8,537 nucleotides of DNA from an uncultured Clostridia bacterium (GTDB lineage Bacteria > Bacillota > Clostridia > Oscillospirales > Ruminococcaceae): NCBI GenBank assembly GCA_945910715.1, contig CAMDZU010000037.1:1-8537 (forward strand). Direction: 5' to 3'. The translations under genes and the position numbers were made by a program. A model generated the notes under the pieces. It was given only the letters and a program-made list of their open reading frames with translations, ran no database searches and was not told where the DNA came from. This document shows, piece by piece, positions 1 to 6,147 of this stretch; the stretch's first letter is position 1, and each line of letters begins with the position of its first letter.

Positions 1-55
1 CAAAGAAATGGGCGAGGGGTTGCAACCAAGGCAATAATTACAACCAACAAAATCA

Positions 56-135
56 GGGGGCGAGTAGCCCCCTTTTAAACCAACATAAAAACTACAACAA
101 ACACAAAAAAGGGGGGTCAAAGGGGGCGAAGCCCC
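56..135. repeat. Hairpin repeat unit, copy 1
   Basis: This unit is about 80 nt. A GGGGGC/GCCCCC stem (56-61 with 67-72, loop GAGTA) is followed by a G-poor spacer (73-110), a run of six G (111-116) and a second stem GGGGC/GCCCC closing at 135. It aligns over its whole length with the unit at 164-238 with small indels. Confidence 0.65.
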
Positions 136-163
136 AATCCCCACGGCGAGGGGATAAAAAAAG

Positions 164-238
164 GGGGGCGAGCAGCCCCTATAAACCAACACAAAAACTA
201 CAAACAACACAAAACAGGGGTAAAAAGGGGCAAGCCCC
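164..238. repeat. Hairpin repeat unit, copy 2
   Basis: This unit is about 75 nt. A GGGGGC/GCCCC hairpin with loop GAGCA is followed by the A/C spacer (181-216), GGGG at 217-220 and the hairpin 227-238. The spacer shares AAACCAACA and AAAAACTACAA with copy 1; differences are mostly single bases or one-base indels, which suggests an old duplication. Confidence 0.65.
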
Positions 239-242
239 TTTT
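222..242 (-). terminator. Intrinsic terminator (distal) for the lipoprotein gene
   Basis: An 8-bp perfect stem AAAAGGGG/CCCCTTTT encloses a four-base loop. Read on the minus strand it ends in TTTTT (complement of 222-226), the classic Rho-independent form. It is nearly symmetric, so it could also act on plus-strand transcripts. It would back up the terminator at 252-283. Confidence 0.6.
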
Positions 243-251
243 CCGAATTGC

Positions 252-283
252 AAAAAATTAAGGGCGCCTATGCACCCTTAATT
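252..283 (-). terminator. Intrinsic terminator overlapping the lipoprotein stop codon
   Basis: The stem AATTAAGGG (256-264) pairs with CCCTTAATT (275-283); inside, a GC/GC pair closes a small loop after one mismatch. On the minus strand the hairpin runs into six T residues (complement of 252-257). The stop codon of the lipoprotein gene (278-280) lies within the stem, so the terminator begins inside the coding region. Confidence 0.8.
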
Positions 284-1384
284 ATTTTTTACGATTCGTT
301 TTGCATATACCTCGCAGGTAGCCGCATTCATAGTAATAACATAATAGTCCCCGTTCAGGTATGTAAAGGTAAGGTCGCACAGTCGCACGTCGTCGCCGAA
401 TTCGTCGGGAGAATGTGCCTCGCCGTCAATGCCGATAAAGGTTTCGTATGGGGCGTACAGCTTGTATTCGGGGATTTCGTCAACGAAGTAGGTGGTATCG
501 TCAATGTACATAAGGGCAACCGTCTGGCAGATTTCAATGCTGAACAGACCGTTGTTTATGAGAATCTGGTTAAGTCCCTGATTGCGGATTGCCTTTGCGT
601 CAACCTTGCCTGTGTAATACTCGTAAACATCATTGCCGATAACCATACGGACAAAAGGCTCCGCTTCCCTGCCGTCGGCAATTACCGCATATAAATCCGA
701 CTCAATACGCAGGAATGGCTGACCCGAGCGGTCGAAAAAGGTAATGCTTTCCGCAACGGCAGTATAGCCAAGGTGCTTTTTCTGCCAGTTCTTGAAAGCC
801 TTTTTCTCCTTTTCCAGCTGACTGTCGCTTACCTTGGTGAATTTCATATTGTTGAACTGCTCGATAAGGCTGTTCACATATTCCTCGTTTATGAAAAGCG
901 CCGAGTCGTCGTGATAATATTTGCTCAACGAAACCGTTTCGGGAGTGTATGAAACGGTAAGGATTTTTGCGGGGTCAAGCTTTGGAGTAAAGGTTTCGGG
1001 ACCCGAACGGGTGGTTTCTGCCGGGGTAGTAGTGGCTGCTGTGGTTGCTTCGGTGGGAGGAGCGGTTACCGCTTCGGGAGTGGTGGTTACGGCAATTGCC
1101 GTGGTGGTTTCGGTAACGGGTGCGGTGGTGGTAACGGGAGTGGTGGTAACAGCCGTTGTTGTGGTTACAGTGGAGGCTGTTGTTTTCGGCGTGGTGGTAA
1201 CGGCGGTTGCAGCGGTTTTGGCAGGCTCGGTTATGGGGGGCTCTGCCTCGGTGATAACCGACGTTTCCGTTGCGGAAGCTGTGGGAACAGGCTCTGTCTG
1301 CTGTTCCCCGCTGCCTGTGCAGGCGGTGAAAAGCAAAGCCATTGCCGTTATCAGAGCCAATATATATAATCTGATTTTAGCCAT
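278..1384 (-). CDS. Thr/Pro-rich surface lipoprotein of unknown function
   Basis: This 368-residue protein has a basic N-terminus, a hydrophobic stretch (6-20) and a lipobox-like FTAC, so Cys22 is probably lipidated and the protein is anchored to the outer face of the membrane. Residues about 30-127 are almost only Thr, Pro, Ala, Val and Glu, with repeated TTTP and TTTA blocks. This is an extended spacer that would carry the C-terminal domain away from the membrane and may be glycosylated. Residues 135-368 form a mixed alpha/beta globular part with many aromatic residues. Its last segment (GDYYVITMNAATCEVYAKRI) resembles the final strands of a PepSY-type fold, but this is weak. I do not recognise the domain. 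The gene has its own promoter (1426-1454) and terminator, so it is probably monocistronic. The ATG was chosen because it starts the signal peptide; its ribosome binding site is unusually far upstream. Confidence 0.85.
   Translation of the reverse strand: MAKIRLYILALITAMALLFTACTGSGEQQTEPVPTASATETSVITEAEPPITEPAKTAATAVTTTPKTTASTVTTTTAVTTTPVTTTAPVTETTTAIAVTTTPEAVTAPPTEATTAATTTPAETTRSGPETFTPKLDPAKILTVSYTPETVSLSKYYHDDSALFINEEYVNSLIEQFNNMKFTKVSDSQLEKEKKAFKNWQKKHLGYTAVAESITFFDRSGQPFLRIESDLYAVIADGREAEPFVRMVIGNDVYEYYTGKVDAKAIRNQGLNQILINNGLFSIEICQTVALMYIDDTTYFVDEIPEYKLYAPYETFIGIDGEAHSPDEFGDDVRLCDLTFTYLNGDYYVITMNAATCEVYAKRIVKNN
1010..1222 (-). repeat. Low-complexity Thr/Val/Pro coding repeat
   Basis: This is the DNA of the lipoprotein linker, roughly residues 55-125. 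The plus strand shows dense GTGGT and GGTAAC words encoding ACC/ACG threonine runs on the minus strand. Such stretches change length easily by slippage. A long antisense reading frame through this region is a by-product of the composition. Confidence 0.7.
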
Positions 1385-1397
1385 CAGCGGTTATTAT

Positions 1398-1404
1398 CTC
1401 CTTT
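1398..1404 (-). promoter_or_regulatory. Ribosome binding site of the lipoprotein gene, long spacing
   Basis: On the minus strand AAAGGAG lies 13 nt before the ATG at 1384, longer than the usual 5-9 nt. In frame before the ATG are only CTG and CCG codons, then a TAA stop, so no better standard start exists. A CTG start at 1387 would shorten the spacing to 10 nt but is unlikely. Confidence 0.6.
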
Positions 1405-1425
1405 GTGAAATATGGCATTATTTAC

Positions 1426-1454
1426 ATTGTACCACATTTTAAGAAGCTTTTCAA
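1426..1454 (-). promoter_or_regulatory. Sigma-A promoter of the lipoprotein gene
   Basis: Read on the minus strand: -35 TTGAAA (1449-1454), 17-bp spacer, -10 TACAAT (1426-1431), preceded by TGG as an extended -10. Transcription would begin near 1419, giving a leader of about 35 nt that contains the ribosome binding site. Confidence 0.75.
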
Positions 1455-1484
1455 TCTAAATTATGTGAATTTCCCAAACTTATG

Positions 1485-1518
1485 AAAAAATTAAGACCTG
1501 CCGTTTTACCGACAGGTC
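1485..1518 (-). terminator. Intrinsic terminator of the zinc-ribbon gene
   Basis: On the minus strand GACCTG (1513-1518) pairs with CAGGTC (1495-1500), extended inwards by a T-G wobble and two CG pairs around a GTAAAA loop. TTAATTTTTT follows (complement of 1485-1494). It lies 22 nt past the stop codon at 1541 and ends transcription before the lipoprotein promoter. Confidence 0.8.
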
Positions 1519-1540
1519 CTGGGGTATTATTCTTTTAAGC

Positions 1541-3370
1541 TCAGTTCAACTTTACTTCTGTAATGCTGTCGTCGCCGTCTGCGAGATATTCAACTTCCTT
1601 TGTAATATCTGCCGCATTGTTAAGTCTGCTGATGCTGATATTGTAATCCGTTGCGCTGATTTCCTGAGTTGAGCTCTTTACCAGAGGTGAATATACCCTT
1701 GCGTAAATGTAAATGGTCTCTTCTCCGTCAATCTCGCTGTCCTTTACCTTACATTCATAAGGAATTACAAATACATAGCTGTTGCTTCTCTTGGAGGTGC
1801 ATACGAAGTAAGCCTTCTTGCTTACCTTGCAGCTTGTTACTTCCTGGTCGTAGCAGGTGAAGCTCCATGAGTCGTGAACCATATATGCCCAGTCGCTGTA
1901 GATGTACTGTTCAATCTTGTCGGTAATGGACTCTGCAAAGGTCTTTACGCTGTCCTTATCGAACTGCTTTTCGGAAGTGATGTATCTGTCAAGCAGACCG
2001 CTGTCAACTGTGATTTCCTTGGTTACGTTCTTGAAGATAACGCCGTTTGTTGCGTAATCGTCAGCCTCAACCTCGTTGTAGCCGCTTGTTACCTTGAAGT
2101 TGATTGTGTCGTTGCCTGCAATGTTCCAGGTCTTGTCACATTCAATGTAGAAGGAGCCGATATACTGTTCCTCGTTATAGCTGCTTTCTGAGCCGTCAAC
2201 AACTGTAAGAGCTGATGTGGGAACGGAAGCAGTACTTGAAAGCGTGAAGTAGCTGCTGTCTGGATAATCAACCTTAAGCTTGATATTGCCGACCGTTACT
2301 TCTGTTTCGGGCCAGTTGTACTTTAACTCTGCGCTGCCGTCAACGCCTGTGATGTTGAATTCAATGTAGTCGAATACGTCAAACTCCTCAGCCTCGCCAA
2401 GACCGCTTACTGTGAATACAGCCTCGGTTTCCTCGTCAACAAACCAGCCGTACTTGTCGAGCAAAGTTTCCGATGTGCTTGAATCGGCGGAAATTGTTAC
2501 TCTGAACTCGTCGCCGTTCTTGAGAGAGCCTTCCGAGCCGGGAGTGTTGATGCTGATTGAATAATAATCGTCAGCGTAAACAGAGTTGCCCCAGCTCTTT
2601 GTAATATTGAATGGGAGTGAATTGTCCTTAATCTTCAGCTCAACGCAGCCTGCGCCGTCAAAGCCTACAAATTCTGCGTCGAAAATGTCGTTTGCGGAGA
2701 AGCCCTTCGGCTCTTCAAGACCTGCAACGGTATATTCGATTGTGTCGTTGCCGCTGAGAGCAATGCCCGACTTCTTTGCGATTGTTTCAAGGTTCTTGAT
2801 CTTGAATACTACCTTATCGCCGTTGGAAGCCTTCTTTGTGCTGCCGTCAATATCAAAAACAATATTGTTGAGCTGATACCATGATTCCAGCTTCTTGAGA
2901 GAAAGCTTGTCGATTCCGTCAACGCCGTAAACGTCCTTAAGGAGCTTTTCGGAGTCGATTTCGTATGTAACATGACCGTAGCCGTTGTAGCCGTCTGCGG
3001 TAATTTCAACATACTTTGTAAGATCAACCTTGCTTAACATACTTACAAGAACAACGATAAGCACGATAAGCACAATAAGTCCTGCAAGACCGATACCGCC
3101 GAAAATAAACAGCTTCTTGTTCTTCTGGAAGAAGCTTGGACCTGCGGGAGCAGGAGCCGGTGCAGGAGCAGGGGCAGGTGCAGGTGCAGGAGCTACCTGC
3201 GTTGCTGTCTGAGCAGGAGCCGCCTGTGGTGCAGGTGCAGGATTTTCCTGCGGAGCAGGAGCCGGTGTGGGGTTAGCAGGTGCGGAGTCGGGCTTTTTCA
3301 GCCAGGTGCCGCACTGGGGACATACGTTTGAATTGTCGGGTATTTGTTTACCGCAATTACTACAGAACAT
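1541..3370 (-). CDS. Zinc-ribbon single-pass membrane protein with repeated ectodomain
   Basis: This 609-residue protein begins with a zinc ribbon (C3-x2-C6 and C17-x2-C20) that should lie in the cytoplasm. An Ala/Pro-rich linker (28-77) follows, then a basic stretch and one membrane helix (about 87-112), then a large external part. The ectodomain shows three diverged repeats starting near 116, 226 and 331. Each opens with Asp, then an aromatic-x-E-like strand and a G-x-x-G turn (DGYNGYG, VGFDGAG, TGVDGSA). Each contains an NGD or GND turn followed by an alternating hydrophobic strand; the first two end in TVAGLEE or TVSGLGE. This suggests three beta-sandwich modules. Residues about 455-609 form a separate Cys-containing domain. 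Proteins of this plan are common in Clostridia and usually annotated only as zinc-ribbon proteins; the function is unknown, perhaps sensing or envelope-related. The start is supported by a GAGGTG ribosome binding site at 3376-3381 and by the zinc ribbon beginning at residue 3. Confidence 0.9.
   Translation of the reverse strand: MFCSNCGKQIPDNSNVCPQCGTWLKKPDSAPANPTPAPAPQENPAPAPQAAPAQTATQVAPAPAPAPAPAPAPAPAGPSFFQKNKKLFIFGGIGLAGLIVLIVLIVVLVSMLSKVDLTKYVEITADGYNGYGHVTYEIDSEKLLKDVYGVDGIDKLSLKKLESWYQLNNIVFDIDGSTKKASNGDKVVFKIKNLETIAKKSGIALSGNDTIEYTVAGLEEPKGFSANDIFDAEFVGFDGAGCVELKIKDNSLPFNITKSWGNSVYADDYYSISINTPGSEGSLKNGDEFRVTISADSSTSETLLDKYGWFVDEETEAVFTVSGLGEAEEFDVFDYIEFNITGVDGSAELKYNWPETEVTVGNIKLKVDYPDSSYFTLSSTASVPTSALTVVDGSESSYNEEQYIGSFYIECDKTWNIAGNDTINFKVTSGYNEVEADDYATNGVIFKNVTKEITVDSGLLDRYITSEKQFDKDSVKTFAESITDKIEQYIYSDWAYMVHDSWSFTCYDQEVTSCKVSKKAYFVCTSKRSNSYVFVIPYECKVKDSEIDGEETIYIYARVYSPLVKSSTQEISATDYNISISRLNNAADITKEVEYLADGDDSITEVKLN
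3140..3190 (-). repeat. Hexanucleotide-type (Pro-Ala)n coding repeat
   Basis: This encodes residues 61-77, an uninterrupted Pro-Ala alternation. On the plus strand it reads as reiterated GCAGGT/GCAGGA/GCAGGG units. It is probably a rigid spacer between the cytoplasmic zinc ribbon and the membrane helix, and the repeat number may vary between strains. Confidence 0.75.
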
Positions 3371-3400
3371 CTAATCACCTCATACTGATATTTTTACCAC

Positions 3401-3429
3401 ATTATAACACTAAAATATATAAAAGTCAA
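3401..3429 (-). promoter_or_regulatory. Sigma-A promoter of the zinc-ribbon gene
   Basis: On the minus strand: -35 TTGACT (3424-3429), 17-bp spacer, consensus -10 TATAAT (3401-3406). Transcription would start near 3394, about 24 nt before the ATG. It is divergent from the operon promoter at 3502-3530. Confidence 0.8.
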
Positions 3430-3501
3430 TATTTGTCGGATAAATTGTATAAATGACTAATTATGCCTGTTATTTTCGTGTTTTAAGGCAATCTTCCGCT
3501 A

Positions 3502-3530
3502 TTGACAAAGGCTTTTATTGATGTTACAAT
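3502..3530 (+). promoter_or_regulatory. Sigma-A promoter of the ECF/DUF4430 operon
   Basis: A consensus -35 TTGACA (3502-3507), a 17-bp spacer and a near-consensus -10 TACAAT (3525-3530). Transcription would start near 3537, leaving about 39 nt of leader before the ATG at 3576. The near-consensus boxes suggest steady expression. No room remains for a cobalamin riboswitch between this start point and the gene, and no clear operator is seen. Confidence 0.8.
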
Positions 3531-3563
3531 TTTAATATGTATGCACAAAAAACAACAGGTATC

Positions 3564-3570
3564 AAAGGAA
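3564..3570 (+). promoter_or_regulatory. Ribosome binding site that fixes the start of the transcobalamin-like gene
   Basis: AAAGGAA lies 5 nt before the ATG at 3576. An in-frame ATG at 3537 coincides with the predicted transcription start, lacks a ribosome binding site and would put 13 polar residues before the signal peptide, so 3576 is preferred. Confidence 0.8.
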
Positions 3571-3575
3571 ACACA

Positions 3576-5294
3576 ATGAAGAAATTACGGGCGGCCTTTG
3601 CCGCATTATTTGTTATAGTATTCGCCCTGACAATCCCCGTTTCTGCGGAAAGCAATGCTCTTTCCTCGGCGGAAAAATCGGTTTCGTGGATAAAAAACCA
3701 ATACGGAGCGGACAGCAATTCGCCTCTGATAGGCAGCGCTTTCTGCGAAAATGCAGGAAAGCCGGAGGGGGACTGGTACGTTATTGCACTTAAAAAGCTG
3801 GGACTTGAGGATAACTACGGGGCTTATCTTTCGTCGCTGACGGCTTATATTTCGGGAAAATATGCCGAGGGGGCGGAAAACAGCCTTAACCCCACCGACT
3901 ATTATCGCATGATAATTGCAATCAAGGCCTGCGGCGGCGATCCTTGCAGCGTCGGGGGAACAGACCTTGTTGCAGACAGGATATTCTATCTTGAAAATCC
4001 TGCAAAGCAGGGCATAAACGGCTGGATATGGGCGCTTATTGCCCTTGACAGCGGAGATTACCCACAGCCCGACGACGCCCTTAACACAAGAGAAAAAATT
4101 ATTGAGGAGATACTCAAAAAGCAGCTTTCCGACGGAGGCTTTGCAATGAGCGGCACAAAGGCAGACCCGGACGTTACCGCCATGGCGCTGCAGGCCCTTG
4201 CACCTTATTATTATAAGGAGGGCTATAAAAAGGTAACAGAGGCAGTGGGGAAAGCTGTTGACTGCCTTAGCGAAATCCAGCTTCAGAGCGGCGGCTATTC
4301 AAGCTGGGGAGTTGAAAATTCCGAAAGCGCCTCACAGGTGGTTATCGCCCTTTGCTCTCTTGGCATAAGTCCCGAGGACAGGGGCTTTACAAAGGACAAA
4401 TCGCTTCTTGCGGAGCTTATGTCATATCAGCTTTCCGACGGGGGCTTTGCTCATATCAAAGGGGACGAAAAAGGCGCAGACATTGCCTCAAGGCAGGCTC
4501 TGCTTGCTCTTGCGGCGGCAAGCCTTGTAGAAAAGGGCGAAAGGCTGTATGATTTTTCCGCCCACGGTACGGCGGAAATCGTGACGGAAACTTCGGACGG
4601 TACTCCCCACAATGCCGAAAATGCAGACGGAATTTCTTCCCATATTCCCGAAACAGCCGCCCCCGATTACCGCCCCATAGCAGCAGTATCCGTAAGCGCA
4701 GTGCTTTTGCTTGCCCTTGCCGCCGTAATAGGAGTAAGCGTGAAAAAGCGGCTTGGCAGGCGCAGTATTCTCACAGGCGTTATTGTAATTATCGTTATAG
4801 GCGTTATTGCAGGCTGGCTTATTTACGGCGTGAAATATCAGTCCGTTGAGGACTATTACCTTGAACACATTGACGATATAACCGAGGACAGCCAAACCGT
4901 ATTTTTAAGCATAAACTGCTCCGCCGTACTTGACAATGCCGAAAAGCTTGAAAAGGGTCTTGAAAGGTATGTGGGAAACGGTGAGATACTGCCCAAAACG
5001 GAGTATGTTCTCCGTGAAAAGGATACGGTTTACGACCTTTTGCTCCGTGCGGTGCGGTATAACAAAATACAGCTTGAACACAAGGAAAACGGCTACATAA
5101 TGGGAATAAACTATCTTTACGAGTTCTCCTGCGGAGAGCTTTCGGGCTGGATGTACAGGGTAAACGGTGAGTTTCCAACCGTGTCCTGCGCCGATTACGT
5201 CCTTTCCGACGGAGATTATGTGGAATGGGTCTATACCTGCGATCTGGGCAGAGATGTAGGCGATAATTATTATATGGAGGCGCAAGTTGAGTAG
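3576..5294 (+). CDS. Membrane-anchored transcobalamin-like protein: terpene-cyclase-like barrel plus DUF4430
   Basis: This 572-residue protein has a signal peptide (1-24, likely cut after VSA). Residues about 28-325 carry prenyltransferase/terpene-cyclase-type helical repeats with QLSDGGF (183-189), QLQSGGY (235-241) and a second QLSDGGF (285-291). Helices such as DVTAMALQALA alternate between them, as in an alpha/alpha barrel. The DxDD acid motif of hopene cyclases is degraded to DPDV (197-200), so this is probably a binding fold, not an enzyme. A polar linker (330-365), two membrane helices (about 367-388 and 398-418) and a short basic loop (KKRLGRR) follow. Residues 440-560 match DUF4430, the transcobalamin C-terminal-like domain (TVYDLL, SGWMYRVNGEFP, SDGDYVEWVYT). 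Both lobes should face outside. Intrinsic factor and transcobalamin have the same two lobes in the same order. As first gene of an ECF operon it is probably the ligand-capturing partner; a corrinoid ligand is inferred. It overlaps ecfT by 8 nt. Confidence 0.88.
   Translation: MKKLRAAFAALFVIVFALTIPVSAESNALSSAEKSVSWIKNQYGADSNSPLIGSAFCENAGKPEGDWYVIALKKLGLEDNYGAYLSSLTAYISGKYAEGAENSLNPTDYYRMIIAIKACGGDPCSVGGTDLVADRIFYLENPAKQGINGWIWALIALDSGDYPQPDDALNTREKIIEEILKKQLSDGGFAMSGTKADPDVTAMALQALAPYYYKEGYKKVTEAVGKAVDCLSEIQLQSGGYSSWGVENSESASQVVIALCSLGISPEDRGFTKDKSLLAELMSYQLSDGGFAHIKGDEKGADIASRQALLALAAASLVEKGERLYDFSAHGTAEIVTETSDGTPHNAENADGISSHIPETAAPDYRPIAAVSVSAVLLLALAAVIGVSVKKRLGRRSILTGVIVIIVIGVIAGWLIYGVKYQSVEDYYLEHIDDITEDSQTVFLSINCSAVLDNAEKLEKGLERYVGNGEILPKTEYVLREKDTVYDLLLRAVRYNKIQLEHKENGYIMGINYLYEFSCGELSGWMYRVNGEFPTVSCADYVLSDGDYVEWVYTCDLGRDVGDNYYMEAQVE
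5276..5280 (+). promoter_or_regulatory. Ribosome binding site that fixes a TTG start for ecfT
   Basis: GGAGG lies 6 nt before the TTG at 5287. The first ATG in this frame would remove the start of the first membrane helix and has no comparable site. The ribosome binding site and start both lie inside the end of the preceding gene, which favours coupled translation. Confidence 0.75.
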
Positions 5295-6147
5295 GCTTCA
5301 CCCTTTGACTTTATTCTGCTATTTTGCGGCGGTGCTGATGTTTGCAATGTTCACCCCCAACCCTGTTATTCAGACGGAAGCCCTTGTGGGGGCAGGTCTT
5401 TTTCTTTGCCTTACAAGCTCCGCAAACGAAAGCTTCCGCTCCGCCCTGTTTTATTTTCTGCTTATTATCCTTGTGGGAATTTCCAACCCCCTTTTCTCCC
5501 ACAACGGCGCAACTCCCCTGTTTTTTATGAACGGAAACGCCGTTACCCTTGAGGCGATTGCCTACGGCTTTTTCGGGGGAATAATGCTTGCAGGGGTAAT
5601 GCTTTGGTGCAAAAGCCTTACACATCTTATGACAAGCGACAAGGTTATATACCTTTTCGGGCGGATAATTCCCTCCCTGTCCCTTATTTTAAGCATGACC
5701 CTGCGGTTTGTGCCCCTGTTCAGAAGGGAGATAAGGCAGATAAAAGCCGCCCACAAGGGACTGGGAATGTATTCGGGAAGCAAGCTTACGGGGGCGGTGA
5801 GAGTTTTTTCCGCTATGGTAAGCCGTGCCCTTGAAAACAGCGTAATAACCGCAATGTCCATGAAAGCAAGGGGCTACGGCTTAAAGGGCAGGACAAGCTT
5901 TTCCCTTTTCAGAGCGGGAAAGCAGGATATAATCACGGGATTGCTTCTGCTTATTTTAAGCGGCGCAATAATCGGGTCGGCGGCGACAGGCTGTCTTGAT
6001 TTCGGCTTTTACCCCGAAATTACCCCCTTGCCCCTTAATTTCGGAGCGGTAAGCGGATATGTTTCCTTCGGCATTATTGCTCTGCTCCCTTTCCTTATTG
6101 AAGTCAAGGAGAATGTAAAATGGCGCTTTTTAATATCGAAAATTTAA
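5287..6147 (+). CDS. ecfT: ECF transporter transmembrane coupling protein EcfT
   Basis: EcfT is the membrane scaffold of ECF vitamin importers: it links the ATPases to the S component and passes on the ATP-driven movement. This 286-residue protein is of normal length. It has hydrophobic helices near 7-22, 31-43, 52-68, 87-108 and 122-140, then two amphipathic cytoplasmic coupling helices, then C-terminal helices near 214-235 and 255-272. The first coupling helix shows RFVPLFRREIRQIKAAHKGLG-like spacing (140-160). The second holds the family motif ALENSVITAMSMKARGYG (181-198), with the Ala-Arg-Gly (194-196) that docks in the groove of an ATPase. It is translated from TTG and overlaps the previous gene by 8 nt and the ATPase gene by 28 nt. 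An operon encoding its own T, A and S parts indicates a dedicated (group I) ECF system, not the shared group II module. Confidence 0.93.
   Translation: MSRLHPLTLFCYFAAVLMFAMFTPNPVIQTEALVGAGLFLCLTSSANESFRSALFYFLLIILVGISNPLFSHNGATPLFFMNGNAVTLEAIAYGFFGGIMLAGVMLWCKSLTHLMTSDKVIYLFGRIIPSLSLILSMTLRFVPLFRREIRQIKAAHKGLGMYSGSKLTGAVRVFSAMVSRALENSVITAMSMKARGYGLKGRTSFSLFRAGKQDIITGLLLLILSGAIIGSAATGCLDFGFYPEITPLPLNFGAVSGYVSFGIIALLPFLIEVKENVKWRFLISKI

Larger units (their letters stand above)
1..250. repeat. Non-coding tandem array of GC hairpins with A/C-rich spacers
   Basis: No credible gene is present. The stretch alternates short G-run/C-run palindromes with spacers almost devoid of G and T on the plus strand. 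Two fuller units are visible: 56-135 and 164-238. Each begins with a hairpin of the form GGGGGCGAGYAGCCCC, continues with an A/C-rich spacer containing AAACCAACA and AAAACTACAA, and ends with a G-run and a second hairpin (GGGGGCGAAGCCCC at 122-135, GGGGCAAGCCCC at 227-238). A further hairpin, ATCCCC/GGGGAT, lies between them (137-142 with 150-155). Bases 1-55 look like the degraded end of another unit, with ACAACCAACAAAATCAGGGG at 40-59. The array lies downstream of the minus-strand lipoprotein gene. Whether it is a dispersed genomic repeat cannot be judged from one window. Confidence 0.7.

Noticed and set aside
1..250. CRISPR array
   Set aside because: Repeats are imperfect, the spacers are themselves similar between units, and no cas genes are present.
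921..1442. Long plus-strand open frame opposite the lipoprotein gene
   Set aside because: Its Val/Gly/Ala-rich translation mirrors the Thr-rich linker on the other strand; it has no good ribosome binding site, and the minus-strand gene has a signal peptide, promoter and terminator.
3424..3458. Inverted repeat AGTCA/TGACT as an operator
   Set aside because: It is only 5 bp per arm with a 25-nt gap in AT-rich DNA, and one arm simply includes the -35 box of the zinc-ribbon gene promoter.
3537..3575. Upstream ATG start for the transcobalamin-like protein
   Set aside because: It coincides with the predicted transcription start, lacks a ribosome binding site and would add polar residues before a normal signal peptide.
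3576..4560. Functional squalene-hopene or other terpene cyclase
   Set aside because: The repeats resemble that fold, but the catalytic DxDD is DPDV, the domain is short for a cyclase, and it is exported and joined to DUF4430.
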